DNA of 64,000 bases from Flavobacterium chilense (GTDB taxonomy: Bacteria > Bacteroidota > Bacteroidia > Flavobacteriales > Flavobacteriaceae). The stretch lies in assembly GCF_001602525.1 (NCBI RefSeq), contig NZ_LSYT01000003.1, positions 248,001 through 312,000 of the forward strand, written 5' to 3'. Every line of letters begins with the position of its first letter. The stretch's first letter is position 1. Shown here piece by piece: positions 1 to 9,188 of this stretch. A program made the translations under genes and the position numbers. The notes under the pieces were generated by a model. It was not told where the DNA came from. It worked only from the letters and a program-made list of their open reading frames with translations, and did no database searches.

Positions 1-44
1 TATTTTCAGCAAATAGTATTGCAAAACCCAAACCCCAATTTTAT

Positions 45-2927
45 ATGAAAAAAAATTACAAACTTCGGTTAAGTTTACTCTTGTTTCTTGCCTTTGGCAG
101 TTTTGCCATTGCGCAGACTTCTTTAGGTTCAAGTAAAACTTTTATGAATACTTTAAAGAAAGAATTAGTCAGCGGAACAACCTCAAAAGGTGCCGAAAAA
201 ACCGTTTTGCTTCAGGTCGAAAATTCAAAAAACTTTAACGGAAAAATAAATTATAACGAATCTAATACGTCCAGCGAATTTCTGATTGGAGAAATCAAAA
301 ATATTCCTGAATCTTCTTTTTACATTAAAGTAAAAGACAAATCGCTGGAAGGTCATATCATTTTAAAAAAAACAAAAGAAGCTTACAAATATTATTCAGA
401 TGCACAGGGAAATGCCTTTGTTTCTAAAGTTGATATTAACACACTTGTTTGTATTGATTATAGAAATGTACCTGAAAATACTGCCAAAGCAACCAATAAA
501 ACAGCAGTGGCAGCAGCAATTGCTCCGGCTTTGTTGAATTTGCAGAGTTTGCCGGGTGCAGCAGGTTGCGTAATGCTGGATTTTGATGGTTATAATATGC
601 CTGCAGGAAATCTGTGGAATAACGGAAATGCAATTAATGCCGCACCATCCGGAATGAGCGATGCTGATGTACAACAACATTGGGAAGTAGTTTCAGAAGA
701 TTACCGACCTTTTAATCTGAATGTTACAACAAGCGAAGCCGTTTTTAACTCCTATCCAAGAAACAGAAGAATGCGCGTGGTGGTAACTCCAACCAATACT
801 GCAGCTCCGGGAGCGGGAGGTGTAGCTTATATTGGTTCCTTCAATTGGGACAATGATGTACCATGTTGGGTATTTATTACTTCAGGTAAATCTGGTGGAG
901 ATGCCTCAGCGCATGAAATTGGACATACTTTTGATCTGGGTCATGACGGACGTACGAACCCGGCAGAGGATTATTTTGTTGGAATAGACGGAACTTCATG
1001 GGCGCCAATTATGGGAGCAGGATATTACAGACCTGTTGTACAATGGAGTAAAGGCGAATATAATTATGCCAATAACAAACAAGATGATGTGGCTTCGATT
1101 GCAAGCTCAAAATTTGGTGTAGGATATCGAGGTGATGATTATGGAGATAATACAGCTTCGGCAGCCAATTTAGATTATAACGCTAACGGAACAATTAATC
1201 AAAAAAACGGAATCATCTCCAGTGAAGCCGATTATGATTTTTTCACCTTTACAACAGGGGGAGGAAATGTTTCGATCAATGCAAATACAGTGAGCCGTGA
1301 CGGAAACCTGCATCTTTTAATAAGACTCTATAATGCAGCCGGAGCCGAAATGGGAACCTATTGGAATTCTGATCCTTTTGCGTTGAATGCTGCTATGAAT
1401 GTTAATTTGCCTGCCGGTAAATATTTTATAGGTGTTGATGGTACCGGAGCAGGAAATGTGGGTTATGGCGGATATTCTGCTTATGGATCTATCGGAAGTT
1501 ATACTATTACAGGAACAATTCCTCCGGGAGGAAATATTAGTCCGTCTACCGATGTGATTACCGTTTATAAAGATTGCAATTATACAGGTTTCTCGGGCGG
1601 ATTAACTATTGGCGATTATAATCTGGCACGTTTAAATTCGTTGGGAGTTTTAAATGATGATATATCGTCACTTAGAATCACACAGGGATTTCAGGCGATT
1701 TTGTATCAGGATGATAATTTTACAGGAGCTTCGACCGTAATTAATTCTGATAATTCCTGTTTGAATACCACCTGGAATGATAAAGTAAGTTCGATTAGAG
1801 TTATTGCAAACGGAACCACCACTTTAGGAAATCAGACTTTCTTTTTGCAAAATAGAAACAGCGGTTTGTATATGGATGTTTGGAATGCAAGTATGTCAAA
1901 CGGAGCAGGAATTAATCAGGGTGGACTTAATTCAGGAAACAATCAAAAATTTACATTGACTCATTTAGGAGATGGAATGTATAAGATTATTGCAAACCAC
2001 AGCGGACAGTCTATGGATGTCAATGGTTTTAATGTAGCTAATGGCACACGTGTTGAACAATATCCGTATAACGGAACTACCAATCAGCAGTTTATTTTAG
2101 TTTCGACGGGTGATGGATTCTATAAAATCGTAGCCAGACACAGTGGCAGAATTGTTGAGGTTGCCGGAGCGAGTACAGCTTCTGGTGCTATTGTACAGCA
2201 ATGGGACAACAACAACCAGACTTGCGGACAATGGAAATTAATTGCGACAACAACTTCGCAAACCTCAACTTTAATTCAGGCCGAAGATTATTCAGCGATG
2301 AGTGGTATTCAGGTTGAACCAACCACAGATACAGGCGGAGGATCAAATGTAGGTTATACCGAAACTGGCGATTGGCTGGCATACAACAATATCAATTTTC
2401 CAACAACAGGTTCGTATTTAATCGAATATCGGGTAGCCAGCGGAGTAACCGGAGGCAGATTATCATCTGACTTAAATGGCGGAACGATTATTTTAGGCAA
2501 TGTTGATATTCCAAATACAGGCGGATGGCAAAACTGGCAAACGGTAACACAAACCGTAAATGTAAATGCCGGAACCTATAATTTTGGAATCTACATTCAA
2601 AACACAGGAATGAACATCAACTGGATCCGAATTACTAAAATTGGCGCTGCTGCAACAATTCCTGTAAGCTCAGCAATTGTAACAGATGAAAAGGTTCAGG
2701 ATGTGGCGCTAAATGTATACCCAAATCCGGTTTCAGATGTGTTATTGTTTAGTAAAGATATTTCAGGAGGAAATCTACGTGTTATAGATTCCCAAACAGG
2801 AGCAATCGTAATAACACAAAAAATCAATGAAAATAGTCTGGATGTTTCCCAATTAAGAAAAGGGGTTTATCTGATTGTTTTTGAGATAGAAGGTGTACAA
2901 ACGATAAAACGTTTTATCAAAAAATAA
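45..2927 (+). CDS. Secreted modular metalloprotease-like T9SS cargo
   Basis: An N-terminal signal peptide of about 23 residues ends near FAIAQ. A zincin motif HEIGHTFDLGH (HExxHxxxxxH) lies near residues 289-299, so the N-terminal third is a probable zinc endopeptidase. It is followed by a bacterial pre-peptidase-like beta domain (about 380-495), a beta/gamma-crystallin-like segment (about 505-590, with the paired YxDxNFTG pattern), a ricin-type beta-trefoil (about 600-735) and a CBM6-like module (about 745-880, starting LIQAEDYSAMSG). The last ~70 residues (VYPNPVSDVL to IKRFIKK) are a type A T9SS sorting domain, which implies outer-membrane passage and surface attachment or release. The carbohydrate-binding modules suggest action on glycan-associated protein. 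Substrate is unknown. A strong terminator follows. Confidence 0.85.
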   Translation: MKKNYKLRLSLLLFLAFGSFAIAQTSLGSSKTFMNTLKKELVSGTTSKGAEKTVLLQVENSKNFNGKINYNESNTSSEFLIGEIKNIPESSFYIKVKDKSLEGHIILKKTKEAYKYYSDAQGNAFVSKVDINTLVCIDYRNVPENTAKATNKTAVAAAIAPALLNLQSLPGAAGCVMLDFDGYNMPAGNLWNNGNAINAAPSGMSDADVQQHWEVVSEDYRPFNLNVTTSEAVFNSYPRNRRMRVVVTPTNTAAPGAGGVAYIGSFNWDNDVPCWVFITSGKSGGDASAHEIGHTFDLGHDGRTNPAEDYFVGIDGTSWAPIMGAGYYRPVVQWSKGEYNYANNKQDDVASIASSKFGVGYRGDDYGDNTASAANLDYNANGTINQKNGIISSEADYDFFTFTTGGGNVSINANTVSRDGNLHLLIRLYNAAGAEMGTYWNSDPFALNAAMNVNLPAGKYFIGVDGTGAGNVGYGGYSAYGSIGSYTITGTIPPGGNISPSTDVITVYKDCNYTGFSGGLTIGDYNLARLNSLGVLNDDISSLRITQGFQAILYQDDNFTGASTVINSDNSCLNTTWNDKVSSIRVIANGTTTLGNQTFFLQNRNSGLYMDVWNASMSNGAGINQGGLNSGNNQKFTLTHLGDGMYKIIANHSGQSMDVNGFNVANGTRVEQYPYNGTTNQQFILVSTGDGFYKIVARHSGRIVEVAGASTASGAIVQQWDNNNQTCGQWKLIATTTSQTSTLIQAEDYSAMSGIQVEPTTDTGGGSNVGYTETGDWLAYNNINFPTTGSYLIEYRVASGVTGGRLSSDLNGGTIILGNVDIPNTGGWQNWQTVTQTVNVNAGTYNFGIYIQNTGMNINWIRITKIGAAATIPVSSAIVTDEKVQDVALNVYPNPVSDVLLFSKDISGGNLRVIDSQTGAIVITQKINENSLDVSQLRKGVYLIVFEIEGVQTIKRFIKK

Positions 2928-2949
2928 ATAGTTAGTTATATTTATCCAG

Positions 2950-2986
2950 CCTTTGTCAGAGTTTTAAATTTTGACAAAGGTTTTTT
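2950..2986 (+). terminator. Rho-independent terminator of the T9SS cargo gene
   Basis: A 9-bp stem (CCTTTGTCA / TGACAAAGG) is followed by six T residues, 22 bases after the stop codon. Confidence 0.8.
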
Positions 2987-3011
2987 ACGCAAACATTGTT
3001 ATTGCAAGTAT

Positions 3012-3040
3012 AAAGGCTGTCATTTTTGGCAGCCTTTTTT
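3012..3040. terminator. Hairpin terminator at a convergent junction
   Basis: AAAGGCTG pairs with CAGCCTTT and is followed by a T run on the plus strand. The right arm touches the stop codon of the minus-strand gene, so it may serve both directions, though the minus-strand T tract is weaker. Confidence 0.6.
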
Positions 3041-3413
3041 ATACAGGTTCCCATTTTCCGTTTTCTTTCGCGAGATCAATCAGTTTTTGACCATGTTCTG
3101 TCATTAAACCCTGCTCAATCATTTTTGCTGCGCGATCTCTGTTAGGCTGGCTCCATTTACTTTTCTTCGGATTTCGGGGAGTAAAAGTCAGATAGAAACT
3201 TTCAAAATCCCGTTTTTTGCATAAACTGTCAATCCAGCCAAAACACAATGCTTCTTCAGTTGCTTCGACAAGATTAACACTTACTATATTGCTTTTTTTG
3301 TGATATAAAATGAGCCACACTGATTTCTCTGTCTGACTATTTTCCTGCAACCAATCACGCCATTCTTTTCGGGTCTGGGCATAAATGGCTTGTTTTCCAT
3401 CTTTTGTTTCCAT
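3039..3413 (-). CDS. Short YdeI/OmpD-associated (bacteriocin-protection-like) protein
   Basis: The 124 residues match the N-terminal half of the YdeI/OmdA family. Family-like features are a WRDWLQENS start, a central CFGWIDSLCKK segment and the FTPRNPKKSKWSQPNRDRA signature. Members usually run to about 190 residues with a C-terminal OmdA segment. This one stops at KWEPV, just where that segment should begin, at a terminator hairpin. It could be a naturally short variant or a truncated gene. Some homologues are named for protection against peptides, but the biochemical role is unclear. It is a single gene, convergent with the T9SS cargo gene. Confidence 0.65.
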   Translation of the reverse strand: METKDGKQAIYAQTRKEWRDWLQENSQTEKSVWLILYHKKSNIVSVNLVEATEEALCFGWIDSLCKKRDFESFYLTFTPRNPKKSKWSQPNRDRAAKMIEQGLMTEHGQKLIDLAKENGKWEPV

Positions 3414-3901
3414 GATTAATTTGAATTGAAAATAGAATATAAATTTAATGAAATAATTTATTGATTACCAGTGTTTAAGTTTCATATAGGGGACATATTT
3501 ATAGAAATATACAGAGCTTTTCGACATTAGAACATTTGCTTTTAATATTGCGCAGTTGTAAAGTTTTATTTCACGCAGATTTTAAAGATACAAGCAGAAA
3601 AACGAAGATTATTATTGTAATTAATTTAAAAATTAAATCTGCTACAATCTGTATAATCTGCGTTAAATGAATCCATAGAGATTGCAGGATTTTATTTTCT
3701 TTGCGGCTCTGCGACTTTGCGAGAAATTCAACATCAGTCTAAAAAAAACTTAGCGAACCTTTCGTAACCCTTTGCGATTAAATCAATTCAGCTTACAATA
3801 AAAATTATCATTACATAACAATAACATAAAGGTCTTTCAGGTTTTAATGCATAGAATTGCAAATCGTTTCATAAAATCCCCATTTGTAAAAGCTTAACCA
3901 A
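3414..3901. other. Gene-free stretch with an inverted-repeat element
   Basis: No ORF is convincing here. It holds the gcagatt-type inverted repeat (3567-3669), a string of short GCGGCTCTGCGACTTTGCG-like words at about 3700-3780 that recur in other gaps of this window, and presumably promoters for the divergent flanking genes. Confidence 0.5.
3567..3669. repeat. Dispersed gcagatt-type inverted repeat, copy 1
   Basis: The left arm carries TTTCACGCAGATTTTAAAG and the right arm ends TAATCTGCGTTAAATGAA, so the arms are imperfect reverse complements around an AT-rich centre. The same word set in the same arrangement recurs at 57194-57302. Confidence 0.6.
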
Positions 3902-5845
3902 ATGATTCCAAAATATACGCTCCTATATAAATATACCTTAACCGTTCTCTTTCTTATTCTTTTTCATGTTCCAATTTCAGCGCAAAAACAAAATAAGCTT
4001 GACGGTACACAGGTTGCTTTTTTATCAGATGTGCATTTACAGGATTTATTCGGAAACTTTTCAGATAACGATTATAAAGGTATTTTAAATCCAAAAACCG
4101 GAAAATATACTTTGATGAGGACTATGGCTTCTCAATTGCATTCGACCAGAATCTTCAATGAAAATTACTTTGCTTTTATAGCCGCGCTGGAAGATATCGC
4201 CAAACGAAAAATAAAATATGTGGCACTTCCCGGAGATTACACAGATGACGGTCAGCCAATACATGTAAAAGGTCTGGAGAAAATTTTAGAACAATACAGA
4301 AAAAAATATAATATCGAGTTTTTCATTACCACAGGAAACCACGATCCCGTTGGACCTTTTGCACAAGAATCCGGTAAAGAGGATTTTTTAGGAAAAGACG
4401 GAAAAAGCCAGCCCATTTATAGCAAAGAAGGCCTTTATAAGCCAAATTTAACTTTCGAACAGCCTGTAGTTGTTACTGCCGATATTGCTAAAATGGGTTA
4501 TTTAGAAATTACGGATAATTTGAAAAACTTTGGTTTTTACCCAAATAAGAAATACAAATTCTGGGCAACACCATTTTCAACTTATACCAGTCAGAATTAT
4601 AGTTTTGCAAAAGCCTCACAAGCAGCATTGTTATCCAATCGGGTTTATAATGTAGCGCCAGGGTTTGAAGTTCCGGATGTAAGTTATGTTGTTGAACCTG
4701 TCGACGGACTTTGGTTAATGGCAATTGATGGGAATGTTTATATCCCAAAGAAAAATGATGGAGATCCAAAAGATCCCAAAAATTATTCAGAAGCGAGTAC
4801 AGGTTATAATAATGTACTGTCGAATAAAAAGCATCTGATAAAATGGGTTGAGGAAATTTCGGCGCAAGCCAAACTACAAGGAAAAACTTTGATTGCCTTT
4901 AGTCACTTTCCAATGATTGATTTTAACGACGACGCTTCTGCGGAAATAAAAGAATTATTAGGCCCGAACAAATGGCAGCTGAATCGGGTTCCGGTTGAAG
5001 AAGTCGCGCAGGTTTTTGCCGATGCCGGATTAAAAATTCATTTTGGCGGGCACATGCATATTAATGATACAGGAGTTCGTACAACTGCAAAAGGAAACAC
5101 TTTGGTGAATATCCAGACACCATCTCTTGCAGCATATATTCCGGCATATAAATTACTAACAATCAAAAAAGACAATCATGTCGATATCCAGACAATTACA
5201 ATCGATCAAGTTCCGGGATATAACGAACTTTTTGATTTGTATAAAATGGAGTACCAGTTCTTAGAAAGTCAAAATGCAAAAGACATCTGGAATATTGACA
5301 TTTTAAAAACTAAAAATTACCATGATTTTACCGATTTCCATCTAAAGGAATTGGTTCGCTTAAGATTCCTGGCAGATGATTGGCCTTCTGCTTTCAAGAA
5401 TTTTATTTTGAATGTTTCAGCCGAAGATTTGTTGGTTTTATCCAGCATCGAATCGGATAAAGATTTTGATGTAATTTTGAAAAACAAAGAAAACTTCAAA
5501 AACGAATGGACAGCAGCAGCAGATAAAACCGATAAATTTCTGTCTCAGCATAATCTCAAAAAGCAAGATTTTAACTGGACGGGTTATGATTTTCTGGTAG
5601 ATTTTTATCGTTTCAGAAGCGCCGATGAATTGGCTCTGGCCGATGTTGGAACCGCAAGGGCGCAGCAATATAAAGTGCTGTCTCAGTTGTTTCTTGAAAA
5701 CCATAAAGAAGATACCTCAAAAGAAAAATTATTACAAAATCAAATGCGATTGTTTCTGATCATTTTCAATAAATTCATGCATGAAGTTCCGGCAGATCAT
5801 TTTAGTGTTGATTTAAAAACGGGCGACATTAAAAGGGTGGAGTAA
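3902..5845 (+). CDS. Secreted metallophosphoesterase (calcineurin-like)
   Basis: Cleaves phosphoester bonds with a dinuclear metal centre. The ordered family motifs are all visible: D-x-H in FLSDVHLQ (about residues 43-45), GDYTDD (about 110-115), GNHD (about 144-147), SHFP (about 335) and GGHMH (about 382-386). An N-terminal hydrophobic segment ending at PISAQ is a signal peptide, so it acts in the periplasm or outside. The roughly 220-residue C-terminal extension after the catalytic domain has no motif I recognise. It faces the PI-PLC-like gene across a nested palindrome, so the two may belong to one phosphate-ester scavenging function. That link is inference. Confidence 0.85.
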   Translation: MIPKYTLLYKYTLTVLFLILFHVPISAQKQNKLDGTQVAFLSDVHLQDLFGNFSDNDYKGILNPKTGKYTLMRTMASQLHSTRIFNENYFAFIAALEDIAKRKIKYVALPGDYTDDGQPIHVKGLEKILEQYRKKYNIEFFITTGNHDPVGPFAQESGKEDFLGKDGKSQPIYSKEGLYKPNLTFEQPVVVTADIAKMGYLEITDNLKNFGFYPNKKYKFWATPFSTYTSQNYSFAKASQAALLSNRVYNVAPGFEVPDVSYVVEPVDGLWLMAIDGNVYIPKKNDGDPKDPKNYSEASTGYNNVLSNKKHLIKWVEEISAQAKLQGKTLIAFSHFPMIDFNDDASAEIKELLGPNKWQLNRVPVEEVAQVFADAGLKIHFGGHMHINDTGVRTTAKGNTLVNIQTPSLAAYIPAYKLLTIKKDNHVDIQTITIDQVPGYNELFDLYKMEYQFLESQNAKDIWNIDILKTKNYHDFTDFHLKELVRLRFLADDWPSAFKNFILNVSAEDLLVLSSIESDKDFDVILKNKENFKNEWTAAADKTDKFLSQHNLKKQDFNWTGYDFLVDFYRFRSADELALADVGTARAQQYKVLSQLFLENHKEDTSKEKLLQNQMRLFLIIFNKFMHEVPADHFSVDLKTGDIKRVE

Positions 5846-5871
5846 TTTTAACCACAAAGTAATGGCACACT

Positions 5872-6236
5872 GATGATACGGATTCGCTAATGCGAAAACG
5901 CGGATTTTTACGGATTTTTATTCTCATTTTATGTCATTGTGAGAAACGAAACAGCCTCACTAACAATTATACTGTACCTATTTTATTTTCATTTTATGTC
6001 TTCCTGAGCGAAGTCGAAGGACACGTAAGGAACTCCGCTCCTAAAATCATCAAATATTAGAAAGTTTTTGTTAACGTAAAGTAGCCCTGACAGGTTTAAA
6101 ACCTATCAGGGCTAATTGTTGATTTTCTAGGGCGTCCTTCGACTTCGCTCAGAAGGACAATCATTGCGTGTGACAAAGCAAAACGAAAGAAAAAAATCCG
6201 TCAATCCATTCAAATCCGCGTCATCTGCGTGCCATA
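5872..6236. repeat. Three nested inverted repeats between convergent genes
   Basis: Outer arms at 5872-5920 and 6190-6236 are imperfect complements (ATGGCACACTGATG.. versus ..CATCTGCGTGCCAT). Middle arms at 6004-6022 and 6134-6152 are a perfect 19-bp inverted repeat containing GAGCGAAGTCGAAGGAC. The centre at 6082-6114 is a near-perfect palindrome starting TAGCCCTGACAGG. The gap contains no gene. Confidence 0.8.
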
Positions 6237-6250
6237 AAATAAACCAGAAG

Positions 6251-7315
6251 CTATTTTCCTCCATTAACCGGATCTACTCTCACATAACTTCCATCATCAT
6301 ATTTTATCTGATAAGGAGAATTAAAAAATGTACTAGGCAGATAATAATCGGTGGTGATGATTTGTGCTCCGGATTTTTTAGCAGCTTCAAAATGAGTGTA
6401 ATCATTAGCTCTTGCTTCTTTGGTATCAGAATCTGCTCTGGTTCTTATAAGATATCCTTTTTGAACCAGATCAGCAATTTCAGGATCTTCGGAGTTGTTT
6501 CTAAATAAAGTAGCAGCTTCAGGTTTTCCAGGCTCGGCGTTGATAAAAACAGCACGACCTTTTAGCGAAGGATGATTCAGGGCGTATAAGTCTCTTTTGG
6601 CTCCGTTGTTGTCCAAAATAAATAAAAATTTACCTTTTCCTTTTTTCAGTGTTGGCCAATTGTTATGCAAAACAGCTTCTTCGAGTGTTTTGTATTTTCC
6701 TCTTACCATATCCGGCGTGATGAGTTTATCTCCTAAACCCTTGCGAAGTTCAGCATCTAAAGCGTCAAATAATTCAGGTGTAAAATCTTCAGGTTTAGTT
6801 CCAAAGAAATTTGCTTCACCATCTTTGGGTTCCAGTGTAATAAAAACAGGTACGTGATCCGGATTGGCGTCAGACCACTTTTTTAATTCGGCTAAACAAA
6901 GCTGGAAGGTATAACAGGAAGTTCGAAAATCAATATCCGGCATATGAAAAACTTTAAAGCCCGGTTTTTGCATTTCTCCTTTTGGATCATAAACCTGTTC
7001 AGATTTTACGACGTCTAATCCTTTCGGATGTGCATATTTTCCGCCCTTAGTATCAGCAAAAACATCAATTTCAAGATTTCTTAAACCTTTATTTAATTGT
7101 TCTGTAAGCGAAATATGAGTGTACTGCAACCCTTTTAAAGAACGCGAAGTATCTTTTGCCTGAATCAGATTGTATAAATCCGGTTCAATATTCTGACGGT
7201 AGCTGTTGTGTGAGCCAATTACCTGAATTTGATTGATTTTTAGATTGTCATTTTTTACCTGACTATTGCAATGTATAGTACCGGCAATACATAATGTAAA
7301 CAGAATTTGTTTCAT
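6251..7315 (-). CDS. Secreted PI-PLC-like calcium-dependent phosphodiesterase
   Basis: The protein resembles the Ca2+-dependent PI-PLC (PLC-like TIM-barrel phosphodiesterase) family. Visible features are IGSHNSY (first catalytic His), LEIDVFADTKGG (metal-binding Glu/Asp), VFHMPDIDF (second His) and FITLEPKDGE. The start is placed at the internal Met of MKQILFTLCIAG, because that gives a normal signal peptide; the 15 upstream codons are probably untranslated. It is divergent from the ECF sigma/SusCD operon with a ~270-bp promoter region between. That suggests, but does not prove, that the SusCD system imports a product of phosphodiester cleavage. Confidence 0.75.
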   Translation of the reverse strand: MKQILFTLCIAGTIHCNSQVKNDNLKINQIQVIGSHNSYRQNIEPDLYNLIQAKDTSRSLKGLQYTHISLTEQLNKGLRNLEIDVFADTKGGKYAHPKGLDVVKSEQVYDPKGEMQKPGFKVFHMPDIDFRTSCYTFQLCLAELKKWSDANPDHVPVFITLEPKDGEANFFGTKPEDFTPELFDALDAELRKGLGDKLITPDMVRGKYKTLEEAVLHNNWPTLKKGKGKFLFILDNNGAKRDLYALNHPSLKGRAVFINAEPGKPEAATLFRNNSEDPEIADLVQKGYLIRTRADSDTKEARANDYTHFEAAKKSGAQIITTDYYLPSTFFNSPYQIKYDDGSYVRVDPVNGGK

Positions 7316-7582
7316 GATTTGAAATTGTAAATTAGTATTAACAGATAGGGGATAAGACAACTGAGTATTGCCTTTTTTTGAGTGTACTAAATTAGATTTG
7401 GTATTTGAATTTTATGTTAGTTAAAGAAAAACAAATCGCAACCTGAGTATCATGTTTACTTCAAAATAGTAGTATTAATACAACAAACGAATTCATAATT
7501 TAATTTAAAGTTAACGTTCAGGAAAAAAACATTGCTTTTTCATTTTATTATTTTACATCACCAAACAGTCCCAAAATAAGCT

Positions 7583-8107
7583 ATGAAAAACCCTGAAATT
7601 TTTGAAAAAACGTATACCGATTACTGGAAAAAGCTAAATGCTTTTTCGTATACGATGACTCAGGATAAAGACTTGGCACAGAACATCGTTCAGGATGTTT
7701 TTATTGATTTATGGGAACGAAAAGACGACCTTAATATTAATGCTATAGAACCTTATTTGTTCAGGGCAGTAAAAAATCAGGTTTTCAAACACTATCAGAA
7801 TAACCGGTTTGACAAGACGATTCTCGAAGATAAATTTGAAGATTATATTATTGACAATTTCAGCTCAATTGATCCGGAAATAATCGATCTTATTTATGCC
7901 TTACTGGATAAACTCCCAAAGAAGCGAAAAGAAGTTTTATTGATGTACAAATTTCAGGATATGTCGATTGATCAGATTGCAGATGAACTTGGTATTTCGA
8001 AACAAACCGTTAAAAATCAAATTTCATCGGCTTTGAAACAATTGCGTGAAGGCCTGAAAGACCTTGCTTGGCTTGCTCCATTCATTTTTTTTAATCAAAA
8101 GTTTTAA
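7583..8107 (+). CDS. ECF-type RNA polymerase sigma-70 factor
   Basis: Directs RNA polymerase to the linked uptake operon. Region 2 is seen at about residues 25-47 (TQDKDLAQNIVQDVFIDLWE) and the region 4 helix-turn-helix at about 115-160 (LDKLPKKRKEVLLMYKFQ, then IADELGISKQTVKNQISSAL). The length of 174 residues is normal for the family. The next gene is a FecR-type anti-sigma factor and then a SusC with an STN domain. This is the usual Bacteroidota arrangement in which substrate binding at the outer membrane releases the sigma factor. Confidence 0.9.
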   Translation: MKNPEIFEKTYTDYWKKLNAFSYTMTQDKDLAQNIVQDVFIDLWERKDDLNINAIEPYLFRAVKNQVFKHYQNNRFDKTILEDKFEDYIIDNFSSIDPEIIDLIYALLDKLPKKRKEVLLMYKFQDMSIDQIADELGISKQTVKNQISSALKQLREGLKDLAWLAPFIFFNQKF

Positions 8108-8190
8108 GATAACTTTCTGTTAATGGTTTCATAATATTTGCGGATAGTACGATTTTGGTTTTCGCGTACTTACTGGTAACAATAAGTATT

Positions 8191-9114
8191 ATGATAAAAA
8201 GAATCAAGCATAGTTTAGAACATCTGATAGACAAAAGTTCTCAAAACAAAACCTCTGTAGCAGAAGAGAATTTATTGAATGATTTTGCTTTAAACCAATA
8301 TCAAAAATCAAAATGGGATGAATCCCTAATGGGAAATGCTGATGCAGTTTCTCAGGATATATACGAAAATATTCAGCTTAGAATAGGAAAGAAGAAAACC
8401 TTCAATCCGTATTTAAAATATATGGCAGCTGCCAGTATTCTTTTTTTAATTGGTTTAGGATTTTTCTATAAACCAAACGTTACAGCCGAAAAGCAATTAT
8501 CATTTAAGACGTCAGATACCCCCAAATCTATCCAATTAAGTGACGGCTCGAAAATTTATCTGGCAGCAAATTCATCATTTCAGTATCCTGAAAAATTTAT
8601 GGGCGACGAGAGAAAAGTTTCTTTACTAAAAGGAAATGCTTTTTTTGAAGTTGCCAAAGACAAAAAACATCCTTTTATAATTCGTTCCGGCGACATTAAA
8701 ACACGAGTTGTAGGAACTTCATTTCATGTCCAGTTATCAAAATTAAAATGCGAGGTAATTGTCGTTACCGGAAAAGTAAATGTTTCTACAAAAGGACAAA
8801 GTGTTGATTTAGTTCCAAACGAAGAAGCTTTGTTTAGCGCACAAAAATTAACCAAACAACAGGCAGATAAATCGTTTTTGGTTAACTGGTATGCTAAAGA
8901 TGTGACACTGGATCAAACTACTCTTAAACAGGTAATTACTATTCTACAATATAAATACGGGGTTTCGTTTCAATACAATGACGAGCGTGTGTTGGGAACT
9001 CCGCTAACCGTATTCATTAAAAAGGATGCATCGTTAGAAAGTGTTTTACAACAAATAAATTATATCACAAACCTAAAATTTAAAGTTTATGGCGAAATCG
9101 TAAAAGTGAATTAA
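8191..9114 (+). CDS. FecR-family anti-sigma factor
   Basis: An inner-membrane regulator that holds the upstream sigma factor. The start is placed at the ATG at 8191, because the in-frame extension to 8155 would use TTG. A cytoplasmic N-terminal region of about 85 residues precedes one membrane helix (YMAAASILFLIGLGFFYK). The periplasmic FecR domain follows (IQLSDGSKIYLAANSSFQYP, then RKVSLLKGNAFFEVA). A C-terminal DUF4974/STN-like domain (TLKQVITILQYKYGV) contacts the TonB-dependent receptor in known systems. It lies between the sigma gene and the SusC gene. Confidence 0.88.
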   Translation: MIKRIKHSLEHLIDKSSQNKTSVAEENLLNDFALNQYQKSKWDESLMGNADAVSQDIYENIQLRIGKKKTFNPYLKYMAAASILFLIGLGFFYKPNVTAEKQLSFKTSDTPKSIQLSDGSKIYLAANSSFQYPEKFMGDERKVSLLKGNAFFEVAKDKKHPFIIRSGDIKTRVVGTSFHVQLSKLKCEVIVVTGKVNVSTKGQSVDLVPNEEALFSAQKLTKQQADKSFLVNWYAKDVTLDQTTLKQVITILQYKYGVSFQYNDERVLGTPLTVFIKKDASLESVLQQINYITNLKFKVYGEIVKVN

Positions 9115-9188
9115 AAACAAAAAAAGCAGTTGCTGAGAACAACTGCCATTAATAATTAAGTATCGTAAAAAAACCAATAACTTAAATC

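Noticed and set aside
6164..6857. Plus-strand reading frames opposite the PI-PLC-like gene
   Set aside because: They are antisense shadows of a well-supported gene and have no recognisable features.
8155..8190. Twelve-codon N-terminal extension of the FecR-type protein
   Set aside because: It would start at TTG. The ATG at 8191 gives the standard FecR N-terminus.
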